Source of the DNA: Mucilaginibacter cryoferens
Lineage (GTDB): Bacteria; Bacteroidota; Bacteroidia; Sphingobacteriales; Sphingobacteriaceae
Length of the DNA stretch: 64,000 nucleotides
Direction of reading: 5' to 3'
Assembly: GCF_014205845.1 (NCBI RefSeq)
Contig: NZ_JACHCR010000008.1
Span: 185,423 to 249,422 of the forward strand
Made by a program: the position numbers and the translations under genes. Positions 53,933 through 62,908 of the stretch are shown in pieces (position 1 is the stretch's first letter; every line of letters begins with the position of its first letter). Below the pieces are notes generated by a model. That model searched no databases. It saw only the letters and a list, made by a program, of their open reading frames with translations, and had not been told where the DNA came from.

Positions 53933-55144
53933 ATGAAAAAAGTAATAGTAGTAACAGGTATTTGTGTGGCATTGTTGATTGTTGTTTATACTCAATTTAA
54001 TGGCAATACAGCCAAGGCCGATCCGCGAGGAGAGGACTATGCGGGGGCAATGGCTTGTGCCAAATGCCATAGTAAAGTTTACAATTCGTACCTGCATACT
54101 GCTCATTATATGGCGTCAACCCCGGCATCGGCAAACACGGTGCACGGCAGCTTTGCCAAAGGCTTTAATGTGTTTGCTATTGATAGTAATCAAAGAATAG
54201 TGATGGAAAAACGGGATAGCGGCCTATATCAAACTTACTACGTTAAAGGTAAGGCTAAGCAAAGCAACCGTTTTGATATTGTTTTTGGAGGAGTTAAAGG
54301 CGAAAGTTATTTGTATTGGAAGGGCAATCAGCTTCATCAGTTGCCATTATCTTATTTCAACCTGCAAAGTGAATGGTCAACAAGCCCGGGTTATAAATTT
54401 AGCTTTATCGATTTCAGATCTATAGGTAAACGCTGCCTGGAATGCCATGTTTCTTATATAGACGAGCTGCCGCAGCAACAGCTAAGCCGCGACGAGCAGT
54501 TTGATAAAAGCACGTTGGTTTACGGTATTGATTGCGAACGCTGCCATGGCCCCGGCGCGCAGCATGTAAGTTTTCAGACCAATAACCCAACCGTTAAAAC
54601 GGCGAGGTTTATAGCCCGTTATTCAACCTTAACCCGCGATCAAAAAATGGATATGTGCGCGGTATGCCATTCGGGCATCCATACGGCACTACTTAAATCA
54701 ACTTTTGCATTTATGCCCGGCGATACGCTTGCCAAATTTAAACTGCCCGAGTTTCAACATAGTTTAGATACCAGCCACCTGGATGTGCATGGTAAGCAAT
54801 TACAGCTGCTAAAAACCAGCAAATGCTACATGTATAGCAAAATGGATTGTGCAACCTGCCACGATACGCACCAGAATACCCGCGGTAACGATATTTTGTA
54901 TACGCAAAAATGCCTCAGTTGCCACAACAAGCCCAATCATGTTTATTGTAAAATGACAGATAAGCTAAGCGCCGATGTGCTTAAAACCAAGTGCATCAGC
55001 TGCCACATGCCGGAGTTAACAACAAACGTAATTTCGGTACTTGTTGCCGATAAGGCGCCGCCTGTAAGGTTTTTTGTGCATACGCATCATATAGCCATTT
55101 ACCCGCAGGAGGTTAAAAAAATATTGGCCTTTATCAACAAATAA
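53933..55144 (+). CDS. Seven-heme c-type cytochrome
   Basis: A 403-residue protein with a hydrophobic N-terminus (about 3-20), either a cleaved signal or an anchor. Seven CxxCH heme sites are visible at about residues 42, 168, 201, 242, 306, 327 and 354 (CAKCH, CLECH, CERCH, CAVCH, CATCH, CLSCH and CISCH). The long gap between the first and second sites and the later spacing suggest a cytochrome c554-like or related multiheme fold. It should carry electrons in the periplasm. The next gene follows at once, with neighbouring genes encoding a possible dehydrogenase and cytochrome. The electron donor and acceptor are unknown. Confidence 0.88.
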   Translation: MKKVIVVTGICVALLIVVYTQFNGNTAKADPRGEDYAGAMACAKCHSKVYNSYLHTAHYMASTPASANTVHGSFAKGFNVFAIDSNQRIVMEKRDSGLYQTYYVKGKAKQSNRFDIVFGGVKGESYLYWKGNQLHQLPLSYFNLQSEWSTSPGYKFSFIDFRSIGKRCLECHVSYIDELPQQQLSRDEQFDKSTLVYGIDCERCHGPGAQHVSFQTNNPTVKTARFIARYSTLTRDQKMDMCAVCHSGIHTALLKSTFAFMPGDTLAKFKLPEFQHSLDTSHLDVHGKQLQLLKTSKCYMYSKMDCATCHDTHQNTRGNDILYTQKCLSCHNKPNHVYCKMTDKLSADVLKTKCISCHMPELTTNVISVLVADKAPPVRFFVHTHHIAIYPQEVKKILAFINK

Positions 55145-55181
55145 TTAAGTGTATAGTATTAATTTCAGTATATATTCTTTT

Positions 55182-58100
55182 ATGAATAAGATCTACTTTT
55201 CGGCCCTGCTCTTGCTGTCGGTATGTTTGTGCGCTTGCAAAAAACATACCTTGTTTGAGCAAATTTCTTCGTCGCACTCGGGCATTCACTTCAATAACCA
55301 AATCATCGAAACCGATACTATAAATCCTATCGATCTCACCAATATTTACAACGGGGGCGGTGTTGGTGTAGGCGATTTTAATAACGATGGCTTGCAGGAT
55401 CTTTACTTTACGGGCAACCTGGTATCTAATCGCCTGTACCTCAATAAAGGTAATTTTAAGTTTGAAGATATTACCGATAAAGCCGGCGTAAGCGGCCTTG
55501 GCCGCTGGGGCCGTGGTGTTGCCGTTGTAGATATTAATAATGATGGGTTGATGGATATTTATGTATGCAATACCATCTACCCCGATTCTACCCGTCGCCG
55601 TAACATCCTTTACATAAACCAGGGGGTGGATAAAGATGGCATTCCGCATTTTAAAAACATGGCTAAGGAGTATGGTTTGGAACTTACCCAGCAATCAACC
55701 ATGGCCAGCTTTTTTGATTATGATAACGATGGCGACCTGGATATGTACCTCACCGTTAACACGGCGTCATCTGCCTATTACCCCAACGTTTTTGGCAAGG
55801 CCAGTCGCACAAGCAGCAGCAGCGCCGGTAAGCTGTATCGTAACGATTGGGACGAGAAACTGCACCATGCTGTATTTCATAACGTATCAGACCAGGCGGG
55901 TATTACTACCGAGGGCTTTGGCCACGGCGCCACAACGGTTGATATTAACGGCGATGGCTGGAAAGACATTTACGTATCTGACGATTTTGTATCGAGCAAT
56001 ATTTTATACATCAACAACCATAACGGCACTTTTACAGATAGATCCAAAGAATATTTTAAACATACATCATACAATGCCATGGGGCAGGATATTGTAGACA
56101 TCAACAACGATGGCCTTGCCGATGTGCTTGAACTGGATATGAACCCAGCCGATAATTACCGTAAAAAAATGATACTGGGAGCCAACAGCTACCAGATGTT
56201 TGAACTGTTTGATATGTTTAAAACGCAATACCAATACGTGCGCAACACGTTACAGGTAAACCAGGGGCCGCGTTTGGGGCAAAATGGCACTTTGGGCAGC
56301 CCTGCATTTAGCGAGGTTGGTTTTATGAGCGGCATTTCACAAACAGACTGGAGCTGGACACCACTGGTTACCGATTTTAATAACGACGGCTTTCGCGACC
56401 TGGTGGTAACCAATGGTTTCCCCAAGGATGTATCAGACCGCGATTTTATGACCTACCGCAAGGATGCCTTCGCGGCAGTACCCAAGAAAAAAGTACTGGA
56501 GCAGATTCCCGAAATTAAGATCCCCAACTACGCTTTTGAAAACAACGGCAACCTTACTTTTCAGGATGTAAGTAAAAGCTGGGGATTAAACATCCCATCG
56601 TTTTCTAACGGTGCTGTATATGTTGATCTGGATAATGATGGTACCATGGATATGGTGATCAACAATATTAACGATGAAGCATTGGTGTCCCGTAATACCT
56701 CCAGAGACGATAAAACCAAACTTAATGATACCCATTACCTGCAAATTAGCTTTAAAGGCGATAAGCAGAACATCAACGCCCTGGGTACTTTGGTTAATAT
56801 ATACTATGATAAAGGCAAACAGCAGGTTTATGAAAACGATCCGTACCGGGGATATTTATCGAGTGTACAAAACATCGCTCATTTTGGTTTGGGTAAGGTA
56901 AACAAGGTAGATTCGGTAGTGATAAAATGGCCGGGCGGCAAAAAGCAAAAACTGCTTAATGTAAAGGCCGATCAAAAACTAACCGTAAACATTGCCGACG
57001 CTAATGATAATTATACCAGCACACTGCCGGCAGTTTACCTCAAATCGTTGTTTAAAGAGGTTACAGATTCATTAGGGATTCATTATGTAAGTAAAGATGC
57101 CAATTTTATCGACTTTAATATCCAAAAGCTTTTACCACATAAACTATCAGAATATTGCCCGGCTTTGGCTGTTGGCGATGTAGATAACAACGGATTAGAC
57201 GATGTAGTGATTGGTGGTAACTCCAATTTTCCGGCACAGGTATTTTTACAGCAGCCCAACGGCAAATTTATACAGCGCAACTTGTTCAATAACAAACAGC
57301 AAAGCCAGGCAAAATATAAAGATGCAGGTCTGTTGCTGTTTGATGCCAATGGCGATGGCAAGCTGGATTTGTATGCTGCCAGTAGTGGTTACGAAACCGC
57401 CGCTGGTAGCCCCGAATACCAGGATAGGTTATACTTAAACGATGGTAAGGGCAATTTTACTTTAGCTACAGATGCCCTGCCCACAAACTTTACCAGTAAG
57501 CTGTGCGTACGTGCCTGCGATTATAATAAAGATGGTAAGCTGGATCTGTTTATATCTGGCAGGGTAGAACCCTGGAAATATCCGCAGCCGGTATCCAGCA
57601 TTATTTTGCGGAACGATAGCCACAACGGGCACGTTAAATTTACCGATGTTACCGCGCAGGTTGCCCCTGCATTGAAAAACGCAGGGCTGGTTTGCGACGC
57701 CCTGTTTACCGATTTTGATAACGATGGCTGGCCCGATCTGATCATGGCCGGCGAATGGATGCCCATAACTTTTCTTAAAAACGATCATGGTAAGTTTGTA
57801 AACATCACCTCAAAATCGGGCATCAGCGATAAGCTGGGCTGGTGGAATACCATAACCGGTGGCGATTTCAGGCATACCGGACGTACAGATTATATAGTGG
57901 GCAACCTTGGGCAAAACAGCCTGTTACAGGCCAGCGACCAGTACCCTATATACATCACTGCCAAAAACTTTGATGGCAGCGGTTACAGCGCTATTCCGTC
58001 TGTTTTTTTCCCCGATGTAAATGGTGATAAAAAAGAGTTTCCGCTGCATGGGAGGGAAGATCAGTTAAAGCAAATGATAAGCCTTAAAAAGAAGTTTACC

Positions 58101-58751
58101 AACTATAAATCGTTTGCCACGGCCACCATGACGGATGTACTTACGCCCGAGCAAATGAATGGTGCATTGCGATTAAAAGCCAACCTGCTAAAATCATGCT
58201 TTTTGCGTAACGATGGCAACGGCAAATTCGCGCTCATTCCGTTACCCATTGAGGCCCAGGTATCGGTACTTAACGGTATGGAAACCGGCGATTTCGACGG
58301 CGATGGCAACCTGGATGTGGTGATGAACGGTAACGATTATGGCGCTGATGCATCAACCGGCAGGTACGATGCCCTTAACGGCTTAATGTTAAAAGGCGAT
58401 GGCAAAGGCGGGTTTAAGCCGATGAGCATTTTGCAAAGCGGTATCTATATCCCTGGCAATGGCAAGGCACTGGTAAAACTGCGCGATAAAAGCGGGCACA
58501 TCCTGCTGGCAGCCAGCCAAAACAGGGATTCGCTAAAGGTATTTAAGCTAAACGCGAAGGTGAAGATAATAGCCGCCGCAGCGCAGGATGCTTACGCTGT
58601 GATAAAATACAACGATGGCCGGATAGCCAAACAGGAGTTTTACTACGGTAACTCTTTCCTGTCGCAATCTGCCCGTTTTATGCAGGTAGATGATAGCATG
58701 AAAAGCGTAATTATTTTTGATAATAAGGGTAAGCAGCAGGTGGTTAAATAG
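55182..58751 (+). CDS. CRTAC1-like lipoprotein with FG-GAP/VCBS repeats and ASPIC/UnbV domain
   Basis: A 1189-residue lipoprotein from the ATG at 55182 with lipobox Cys19 (LCACKKH); a GTG at 55149 is an unlikely start. At least seven FG-GAP/VCBS calcium-loop repeats occur in the first half, of the type DINNDGLMDIYV, YDNDGDLDMYL, DINGDGWKDIYV and DFNNDGFRDLVV. An ASPIC/UnbV segment (about 540-605: ALGTLVNIYYDKGK ... VIKWPGGKKQKL) is followed by a second FG-GAP set. It probably forms one or two calcium-stabilised beta-propellers on the cell surface. It lies 37 bp after the cytochrome gene. Role unknown; binding or electron-transfer scaffolding is possible. Confidence 0.85.
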   Translation: MNKIYFSALLLLSVCLCACKKHTLFEQISSSHSGIHFNNQIIETDTINPIDLTNIYNGGGVGVGDFNNDGLQDLYFTGNLVSNRLYLNKGNFKFEDITDKAGVSGLGRWGRGVAVVDINNDGLMDIYVCNTIYPDSTRRRNILYINQGVDKDGIPHFKNMAKEYGLELTQQSTMASFFDYDNDGDLDMYLTVNTASSAYYPNVFGKASRTSSSSAGKLYRNDWDEKLHHAVFHNVSDQAGITTEGFGHGATTVDINGDGWKDIYVSDDFVSSNILYINNHNGTFTDRSKEYFKHTSYNAMGQDIVDINNDGLADVLELDMNPADNYRKKMILGANSYQMFELFDMFKTQYQYVRNTLQVNQGPRLGQNGTLGSPAFSEVGFMSGISQTDWSWTPLVTDFNNDGFRDLVVTNGFPKDVSDRDFMTYRKDAFAAVPKKKVLEQIPEIKIPNYAFENNGNLTFQDVSKSWGLNIPSFSNGAVYVDLDNDGTMDMVINNINDEALVSRNTSRDDKTKLNDTHYLQISFKGDKQNINALGTLVNIYYDKGKQQVYENDPYRGYLSSVQNIAHFGLGKVNKVDSVVIKWPGGKKQKLLNVKADQKLTVNIADANDNYTSTLPAVYLKSLFKEVTDSLGIHYVSKDANFIDFNIQKLLPHKLSEYCPALAVGDVDNNGLDDVVIGGNSNFPAQVFLQQPNGKFIQRNLFNNKQQSQAKYKDAGLLLFDANGDGKLDLYAASSGYETAAGSPEYQDRLYLNDGKGNFTLATDALPTNFTSKLCVRACDYNKDGKLDLFISGRVEPWKYPQPVSSIILRNDSHNGHVKFTDVTAQVAPALKNAGLVCDALFTDFDNDGWPDLIMAGEWMPITFLKNDHGKFVNITSKSGISDKLGWWNTITGGDFRHTGRTDYIVGNLGQNSLLQASDQYPIYITAKNFDGSGYSAIPSVFFPDVNGDKKEFPLHGREDQLKQMISLKKKFTNYKSFATATMTDVLTPEQMNGALRLKANLLKSCFLRNDGNGKFALIPLPIEAQVSVLNGMETGDFDGDGNLDVVMNGNDYGADASTGRYDALNGLMLKGDGKGGFKPMSILQSGIYIPGNGKALVKLRDKSGHILLAASQNRDSLKVFKLNAKVKIIAAAAQDAYAVIKYNDGRIAKQEFYYGNSFLSQSARFMQVDDSMKSVIIFDNKGKQQVVK

Positions 58752-58800
58752 CTGGATGGCGAAAGAGAAATGACAAAAGTTTGGGGATTGGTGTAGATCC

Positions 58801-58834
58801 CAGACTTCCGAAGTTTTTAAACTTCGGAAGTCTG
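58801..58834. repeat. Perfect 34-bp hairpin (family C)
   Basis: CAGACTTCCGAAGTTT and its exact reverse complement are separated by two bases. It sits 50 bp after the CRTAC1-like gene and lacks a T-run. It may be a dispersed palindrome or an RNA-stabilising hairpin. Confidence 0.85.
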
Positions 58835-58849
58835 TCGCCGGATTACCAT

Positions 58850-58890
58850 TCTCCCTTCAGAGGCTCAGGATTTTAAAATTTGAAGGGAGA
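58850..58890. repeat. Inverted repeat with TCTCCCTTCA arms
   Basis: TCTCCCTTCA (58850-58859) and its reverse complement TGAAGGGAGA (58881-58890) flank 21 bases. The CCCTTCAGAG start is shared with the direct repeats near 47836 and 48291, suggesting a related element. Confidence 0.6.
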
Positions 58891-59046
58891 TTGATAAAAG
58901 TCGCTTACAGCGATCCAACACCCAAGCCAATTTTCTATCATTTTTTGTTAAAATAAAATACGCAATCGATTGTACAAATAATTAAATTGCACGGTATAAG
59001 GTTACAAGCCTTTTATCGATATAAACCATATTATAATTTAAACATA

Positions 59047-60885
59047 ATGTATTGTATTAAGCATCCTCCCATTAGTTTTGGTGGCAAAAGATCTCTGGTG
59101 TTGCTGCTGTTGCTGCTTGGCGGCAACCGGTTGATGGCGCAAAACACGGTGCCGCTAAATGATCTTTCTTTTTTTCAGGAACCCGCATCAAACTGGAAAC
59201 TGGCCTCGGGCGTACAGGCCGATTTAGATAAAGACGAAGTTTTAACCACCAAAGGTGGCAACGGCATCCTCATTAATTTGCCCGGTAAAAGCGGCGCGAA
59301 AGATTTGTATAGCAAAACCAGCTATGGCGATGTAGACCTGGAGCTGGATTATATGATGGCTAAAGCATCAAACTCGGGTATTTATTTACAGGGCCGGTAT
59401 GAAATTCAGCTGCTGGATAGCTGGGGTGTTGTTAACCCCAAATCGGGCGATAATGCAGGCATTTACGAGCGTTGGGACGATAGCAAACCCGATGGGCAGC
59501 AAGGTTATGACGGCCATGCGCCAAGGCAAAACGCCAGCAGGGCCCCCGGTTTGTGGCAGCATATAAAAATTTCGTTCCAGGCACCGCGTTTTGATGCACA
59601 GGGCAAAAAAATAAGCAATGCCAAAGTGATATATGTTTGGCTAAACGGTGTTTTGGTACAGGATAATGTAGAGCTTGCCGGGCCAACCCGCGGTGCTATG
59701 GATAGTAAAGAAACAACTGCCGGTCCGCTGCGCATTCAGGGCGATCATGGTGCCGTTGCGTTCCGTAATATCAGCATTACTGGTTTTGATAAAGCGCCCC
59801 CTATATTATCAAACCTAAAATACGCGGTTTATAAAGGCGGTAGCACTACCGAGGCCGATTACAAAAAACTAAAAGCCGAGGCGGAAGGTGCATCAACCAT
59901 TTTGTCATCAAACCAGGGTAAGCTTGCTAATGATTTCTTTCTTCGTTACACAGGTACCATCAAAGTAACCGAGGCTGGCGAATACACCTTTAAGTTGAGC
60001 GTACCTGGTGGTAAGGGCGCATTACACATTGGCGGTGCCGATGCGGTACCGGTAGCCGATTTTAGAGGCACAGGTAAAATACAATTACAACCCGGCGAAC
60101 ACCCTTTTGAACTGTTTTACGCCAAAACAATTGATTGGGCCAAACCCGCTTTGGGGTTAACTGTATCCGGTCCCGGCATCCGCGAGTATTTACTGAGCGA
60201 TGCCAACGTAAGTAACAATGATCCTGTTGATCCTATCCTCATCAACGCTACCGCCAATACTATTTTGCGCAGTTTTTCTGATCTGCCGGGAGGCATCCGT
60301 GTAACCCACGGCGTAAACGTGGGCAGCCCCGATCTGGTACATTATACCTACGATATGGATAAAGGGATGATTGTACAGCTATGGCGTGGCGGCTTTTTAG
60401 ATGCTACACCCATGTGGCACGATAGGGGCGACGGCTCTTCGCGCGTGGCTGGTTCTGTACAATATTTAGGTAAACCGGTACCGGCGATACAAAAACTGGC
60501 CAATACACAGGCGACTTGGGCGGCAGATACCGCCGGCACGGGTTACCGCCCTAAAGGCTATGTTTTAAATACCAATGATGAACCAACGTTTAAATACCTT
60601 ATTTATGGCACCATGGTTAATGATGCCAGTACAGTGATAACAGGCGGCCACGGCATCCACCGCGAAGTAACACTGCAAAATCCGGTTGATGGTTTGTTTG
60701 CGCAGCTGGCTACGGGTACCAATATCGAAGACCTTGGCAACGGCCTGTATACAGTTGATGATAAATCCTACTACATCCGCATAGAGGATGCAGCAGGAGC
60801 CAAACCCATTCTGCGCAACGCGGGCGGCAAGCAGGAGCTCATCGTACCTATCCAAAAGAAATTAACCTATTCTATTATCTTTTAA
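59047..60885 (+). CDS. DUF1080 (3-keto-glycoside hydrolase-like) protein with PA14-like domain
   Basis: A 612-residue protein from the ATG at 59047; an upstream TTG is unlikely. The signal peptide ends near GGNRLMAQ. Residues about 30-240 form a DUF1080 domain (NSGIYLQGRYEIQLLDSWG, APGLWQHIKISFQAPRFD, VWLNGVLVQDNVELAGPT, GPLRIQGDHGAVAFRNI), a fold assigned to 3-keto-disaccharide hydrolases. A PA14-like beta domain (about 290-380) follows. The last 230 residues (from about 385) I do not recognise; they contain FLDATPMWHDRGDGSSRVAG. Likely a periplasmic enzyme acting on oxidised glycosides. A clear Shine-Dalgarno at its stop serves the next gene. Confidence 0.8.
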   Translation: MYCIKHPPISFGGKRSLVLLLLLLGGNRLMAQNTVPLNDLSFFQEPASNWKLASGVQADLDKDEVLTTKGGNGILINLPGKSGAKDLYSKTSYGDVDLELDYMMAKASNSGIYLQGRYEIQLLDSWGVVNPKSGDNAGIYERWDDSKPDGQQGYDGHAPRQNASRAPGLWQHIKISFQAPRFDAQGKKISNAKVIYVWLNGVLVQDNVELAGPTRGAMDSKETTAGPLRIQGDHGAVAFRNISITGFDKAPPILSNLKYAVYKGGSTTEADYKKLKAEAEGASTILSSNQGKLANDFFLRYTGTIKVTEAGEYTFKLSVPGGKGALHIGGADAVPVADFRGTGKIQLQPGEHPFELFYAKTIDWAKPALGLTVSGPGIREYLLSDANVSNNDPVDPILINATANTILRSFSDLPGGIRVTHGVNVGSPDLVHYTYDMDKGMIVQLWRGGFLDATPMWHDRGDGSSRVAGSVQYLGKPVPAIQKLANTQATWAADTAGTGYRPKGYVLNTNDEPTFKYLIYGTMVNDASTVITGGHGIHREVTLQNPVDGLFAQLATGTNIEDLGNGLYTVDDKSYYIRIEDAAGAKPILRNAGGKQELIVPIQKKLTYSIIF

Positions 60886-60889
60886 GGAG
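60884..60889 (+). promoter_or_regulatory. Shine-Dalgarno site of the dehydrogenase-cytochrome gene
   Basis: AAGGAG overlaps the upstream TAA stop and lies eight bases before the ATG at 60898. Such a clear site is uncommon among neighbouring genes and supports the chosen start and translational coupling. Confidence 0.7.
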
Positions 60890-60897
60890 CCTTCATC

Positions 60898-62865
60898 ATG
60901 ACTTATACACTAAAACAAATGATAAACAGGGCCACGTTATTTACTGCCATATTAGCTGCCTCGCTGTTAAGTAATACGCAAAAAACATACGCCCAGGCCG
61001 AATCGCCGAAAGAGGACGATTTTTTCAAGATCATGAAAGTACCCGCGCCCGAGGGTACCATACTGGAAGTTGGTGGCTTGTGCACCTTGCCTAATGGCAC
61101 ACTGGCGGTAACCACCCGCAGGGGTGATATTTTTATGGTGGAAAACCCTACCAGTCAGCATCCATATTTCAGGAAATTTGCATCGGGCCTGCACGAAGTT
61201 TTGGGCGCGGCCTGGAAAGACGGCGCTTTATACGTAGTACAACGCGGCGAGCTTACCAAACTGCAGGATACCAATATGGATGGCAAGGCCGATGTGTTTG
61301 AAACCATATACGCCTGGCCCCTGTCTGGTAATTACCACGAATACAGCTTCGGCCCCAAACTGGCACCCGATGGCTCCTTTTTTGTAACGCTAAACCTGGG
61401 TTTCCCGCCAGATTGGTGGCACCCTAAAAGCTTTGTGCCTTATAGGGGCTGGGCTTTAAATATTAAGGAGGACGGCACCGTTACCCCCTGGGCGGCGGGT
61501 TTCCGCTCGCCATGCGGTATCAGTATGATAGACGGCGAATTGTGGTACAGCGATAACCAGGGCGACTGGGTAGGATCGGGAAGTATTATGCAGATCAAAA
61601 AAGGCGCTTTTATGGGCCATCCATCCAGTTTGGTTTGGACCAACCTGCCAAATTCTCCCTTAAAGCTAACGCCCGAACAATTCTTTGCCAAAAATAACCC
61701 AAGGATAGAATTTGATAAAAGCGGACAGCCTTTTAAACCCCAGGATATCCCCAACGAAAAATTCAGGACCGAGTTTGAAGTTAAAAAAGAGATCCCCGAA
61801 TTAACGCTGCCGGTAGTTTGGCTGCCGCATGGTATTTTGGGTATTTCCAACTCCGAAATTGTAAAAATACCCGAAGATACTTTTGGTCCGTTTGCAGGCC
61901 AGTTGCTGGTATGCGATCAGGGGCAAAGTATGCTCGACCGTATCTTTTTAGAAAAAGTGAACGGCGAATACCAGGGTGCTGCCTGGGCGTTCCGCAGTGG
62001 TTTTCAGTCGGGTGTCATCAGGCTGGCCTGGTTACCAGATGGTTCACTGGCCGCGGGCGAAACTAACCGCGGCTGGGGTTCGGCAGGCGAATCTACCATG
62101 GGGTTACAGCGTTTGGTATGGAATAATAAGGTGCCTTTTGAAATGCGCGCCATACGTGCTATGCCCGATGGTTTTGAAATAGAATTTACCAAACCGGTTG
62201 ATAAAAAGGTAGCCGAAGATATCGCGTCGTACTCGGTTGAAAGCTTTATTTATAAATACCAGGCCGTGTATGGCAGTCCGCCCGAGAATACCGAGAAATG
62301 CCCTATTGTTGGCGTTAAAGTATCTGAGGATGGTTTAAAAGCCAGGCTTATTGTAAACAACCTGCGCAGGTACTACATACATACCATTACGCTGGATGGC
62401 GTACGCGATAAGGAAAACTATTTTAACCTGGTGCACCCAACTGCCTACTACACCCTAAACAATATCCCCGAAGGGCAAAAATTGTCTATGACCGGGGTGA
62501 GCACCCTTAACACCGCCAAAACAGTAAAAGCTGGCTTACCTGCCGCCCCCAAAAAGGGAGCAACAGCAAAAGCTACCGCTGCAAAATTATTGGGGGCAGT
62601 AAACGCCGTGCCAACCTATGATGAGGTAAAACCATTGCTGATGAAAAATACCTGCCTATCTTGCCATAACGCCAATAAGCGCCAGGTGGGGCCGGCCTAT
62701 GTAGATGTGGCTAAACGCAAATACAGTGTTAACGAACTGGTACAGCTGATTCATAACCCCAAGCCAGAACATTGGCCCGATTATTCGACACCGATGCCGC
62801 CAATGCCGCAGGTGCCTTTAGCCGAGGCCCGTAAAATAGCGCTCTGGATAAAATCGCTCAAATAG
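60898..62865 (+). CDS. Beta-propeller dehydrogenase-like protein fused to cytochrome c
   Basis: A 655-residue protein with a signal peptide ending near KTYAQ. Residues about 40-430 are a propeller resembling the glucose/sorbosone or PQQ-type membrane-bound dehydrogenase family (VGGLCTLPNGTLAVTTRRGDIFMVE, GLHEVLGAAWKDGALYVVQRGELTKL, WAAGFRSPCGISMIDGELWYSDNQGDW). A small beta domain follows. The C-terminus is a class-I cytochrome c with CLSCH (Cys586-His590) and a likely axial Met in MPPMP. It could oxidise a sugar and pass electrons to the fused heme. The cofactor is not proven; key PQQ ligands were not checked. It lies between two DUF1080 genes. Confidence 0.82.
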   Translation: MTYTLKQMINRATLFTAILAASLLSNTQKTYAQAESPKEDDFFKIMKVPAPEGTILEVGGLCTLPNGTLAVTTRRGDIFMVENPTSQHPYFRKFASGLHEVLGAAWKDGALYVVQRGELTKLQDTNMDGKADVFETIYAWPLSGNYHEYSFGPKLAPDGSFFVTLNLGFPPDWWHPKSFVPYRGWALNIKEDGTVTPWAAGFRSPCGISMIDGELWYSDNQGDWVGSGSIMQIKKGAFMGHPSSLVWTNLPNSPLKLTPEQFFAKNNPRIEFDKSGQPFKPQDIPNEKFRTEFEVKKEIPELTLPVVWLPHGILGISNSEIVKIPEDTFGPFAGQLLVCDQGQSMLDRIFLEKVNGEYQGAAWAFRSGFQSGVIRLAWLPDGSLAAGETNRGWGSAGESTMGLQRLVWNNKVPFEMRAIRAMPDGFEIEFTKPVDKKVAEDIASYSVESFIYKYQAVYGSPPENTEKCPIVGVKVSEDGLKARLIVNNLRRYYIHTITLDGVRDKENYFNLVHPTAYYTLNNIPEGQKLSMTGVSTLNTAKTVKAGLPAAPKKGATAKATAAKLLGAVNAVPTYDEVKPLLMKNTCLSCHNANKRQVGPAYVDVAKRKYSVNELVQLIHNPKPEHWPDYSTPMPPMPQVPLAEARKIALWIKSLK

Positions 62866-62908
62866 TTAACAAGCTTTTTATTTACACTCATCATTTAAAT
62901 AATTAAAT

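Noticed and set aside
55134..55694. 186-codon open frame on the minus strand
   Set aside because: Antisense to the CRTAC1-like gene; its length reflects the repetitive calcium-loop codons opposite.
58987..59046. TTG start for the DUF1080-PA14 gene
   Set aside because: The ATG at 59047 leads directly into a signal peptide; the TTG extension adds unrelated residues.
61440..61850. 136-codon open frame on the minus strand
   Set aside because: Antisense to the dehydrogenase-cytochrome gene, no family resemblance.
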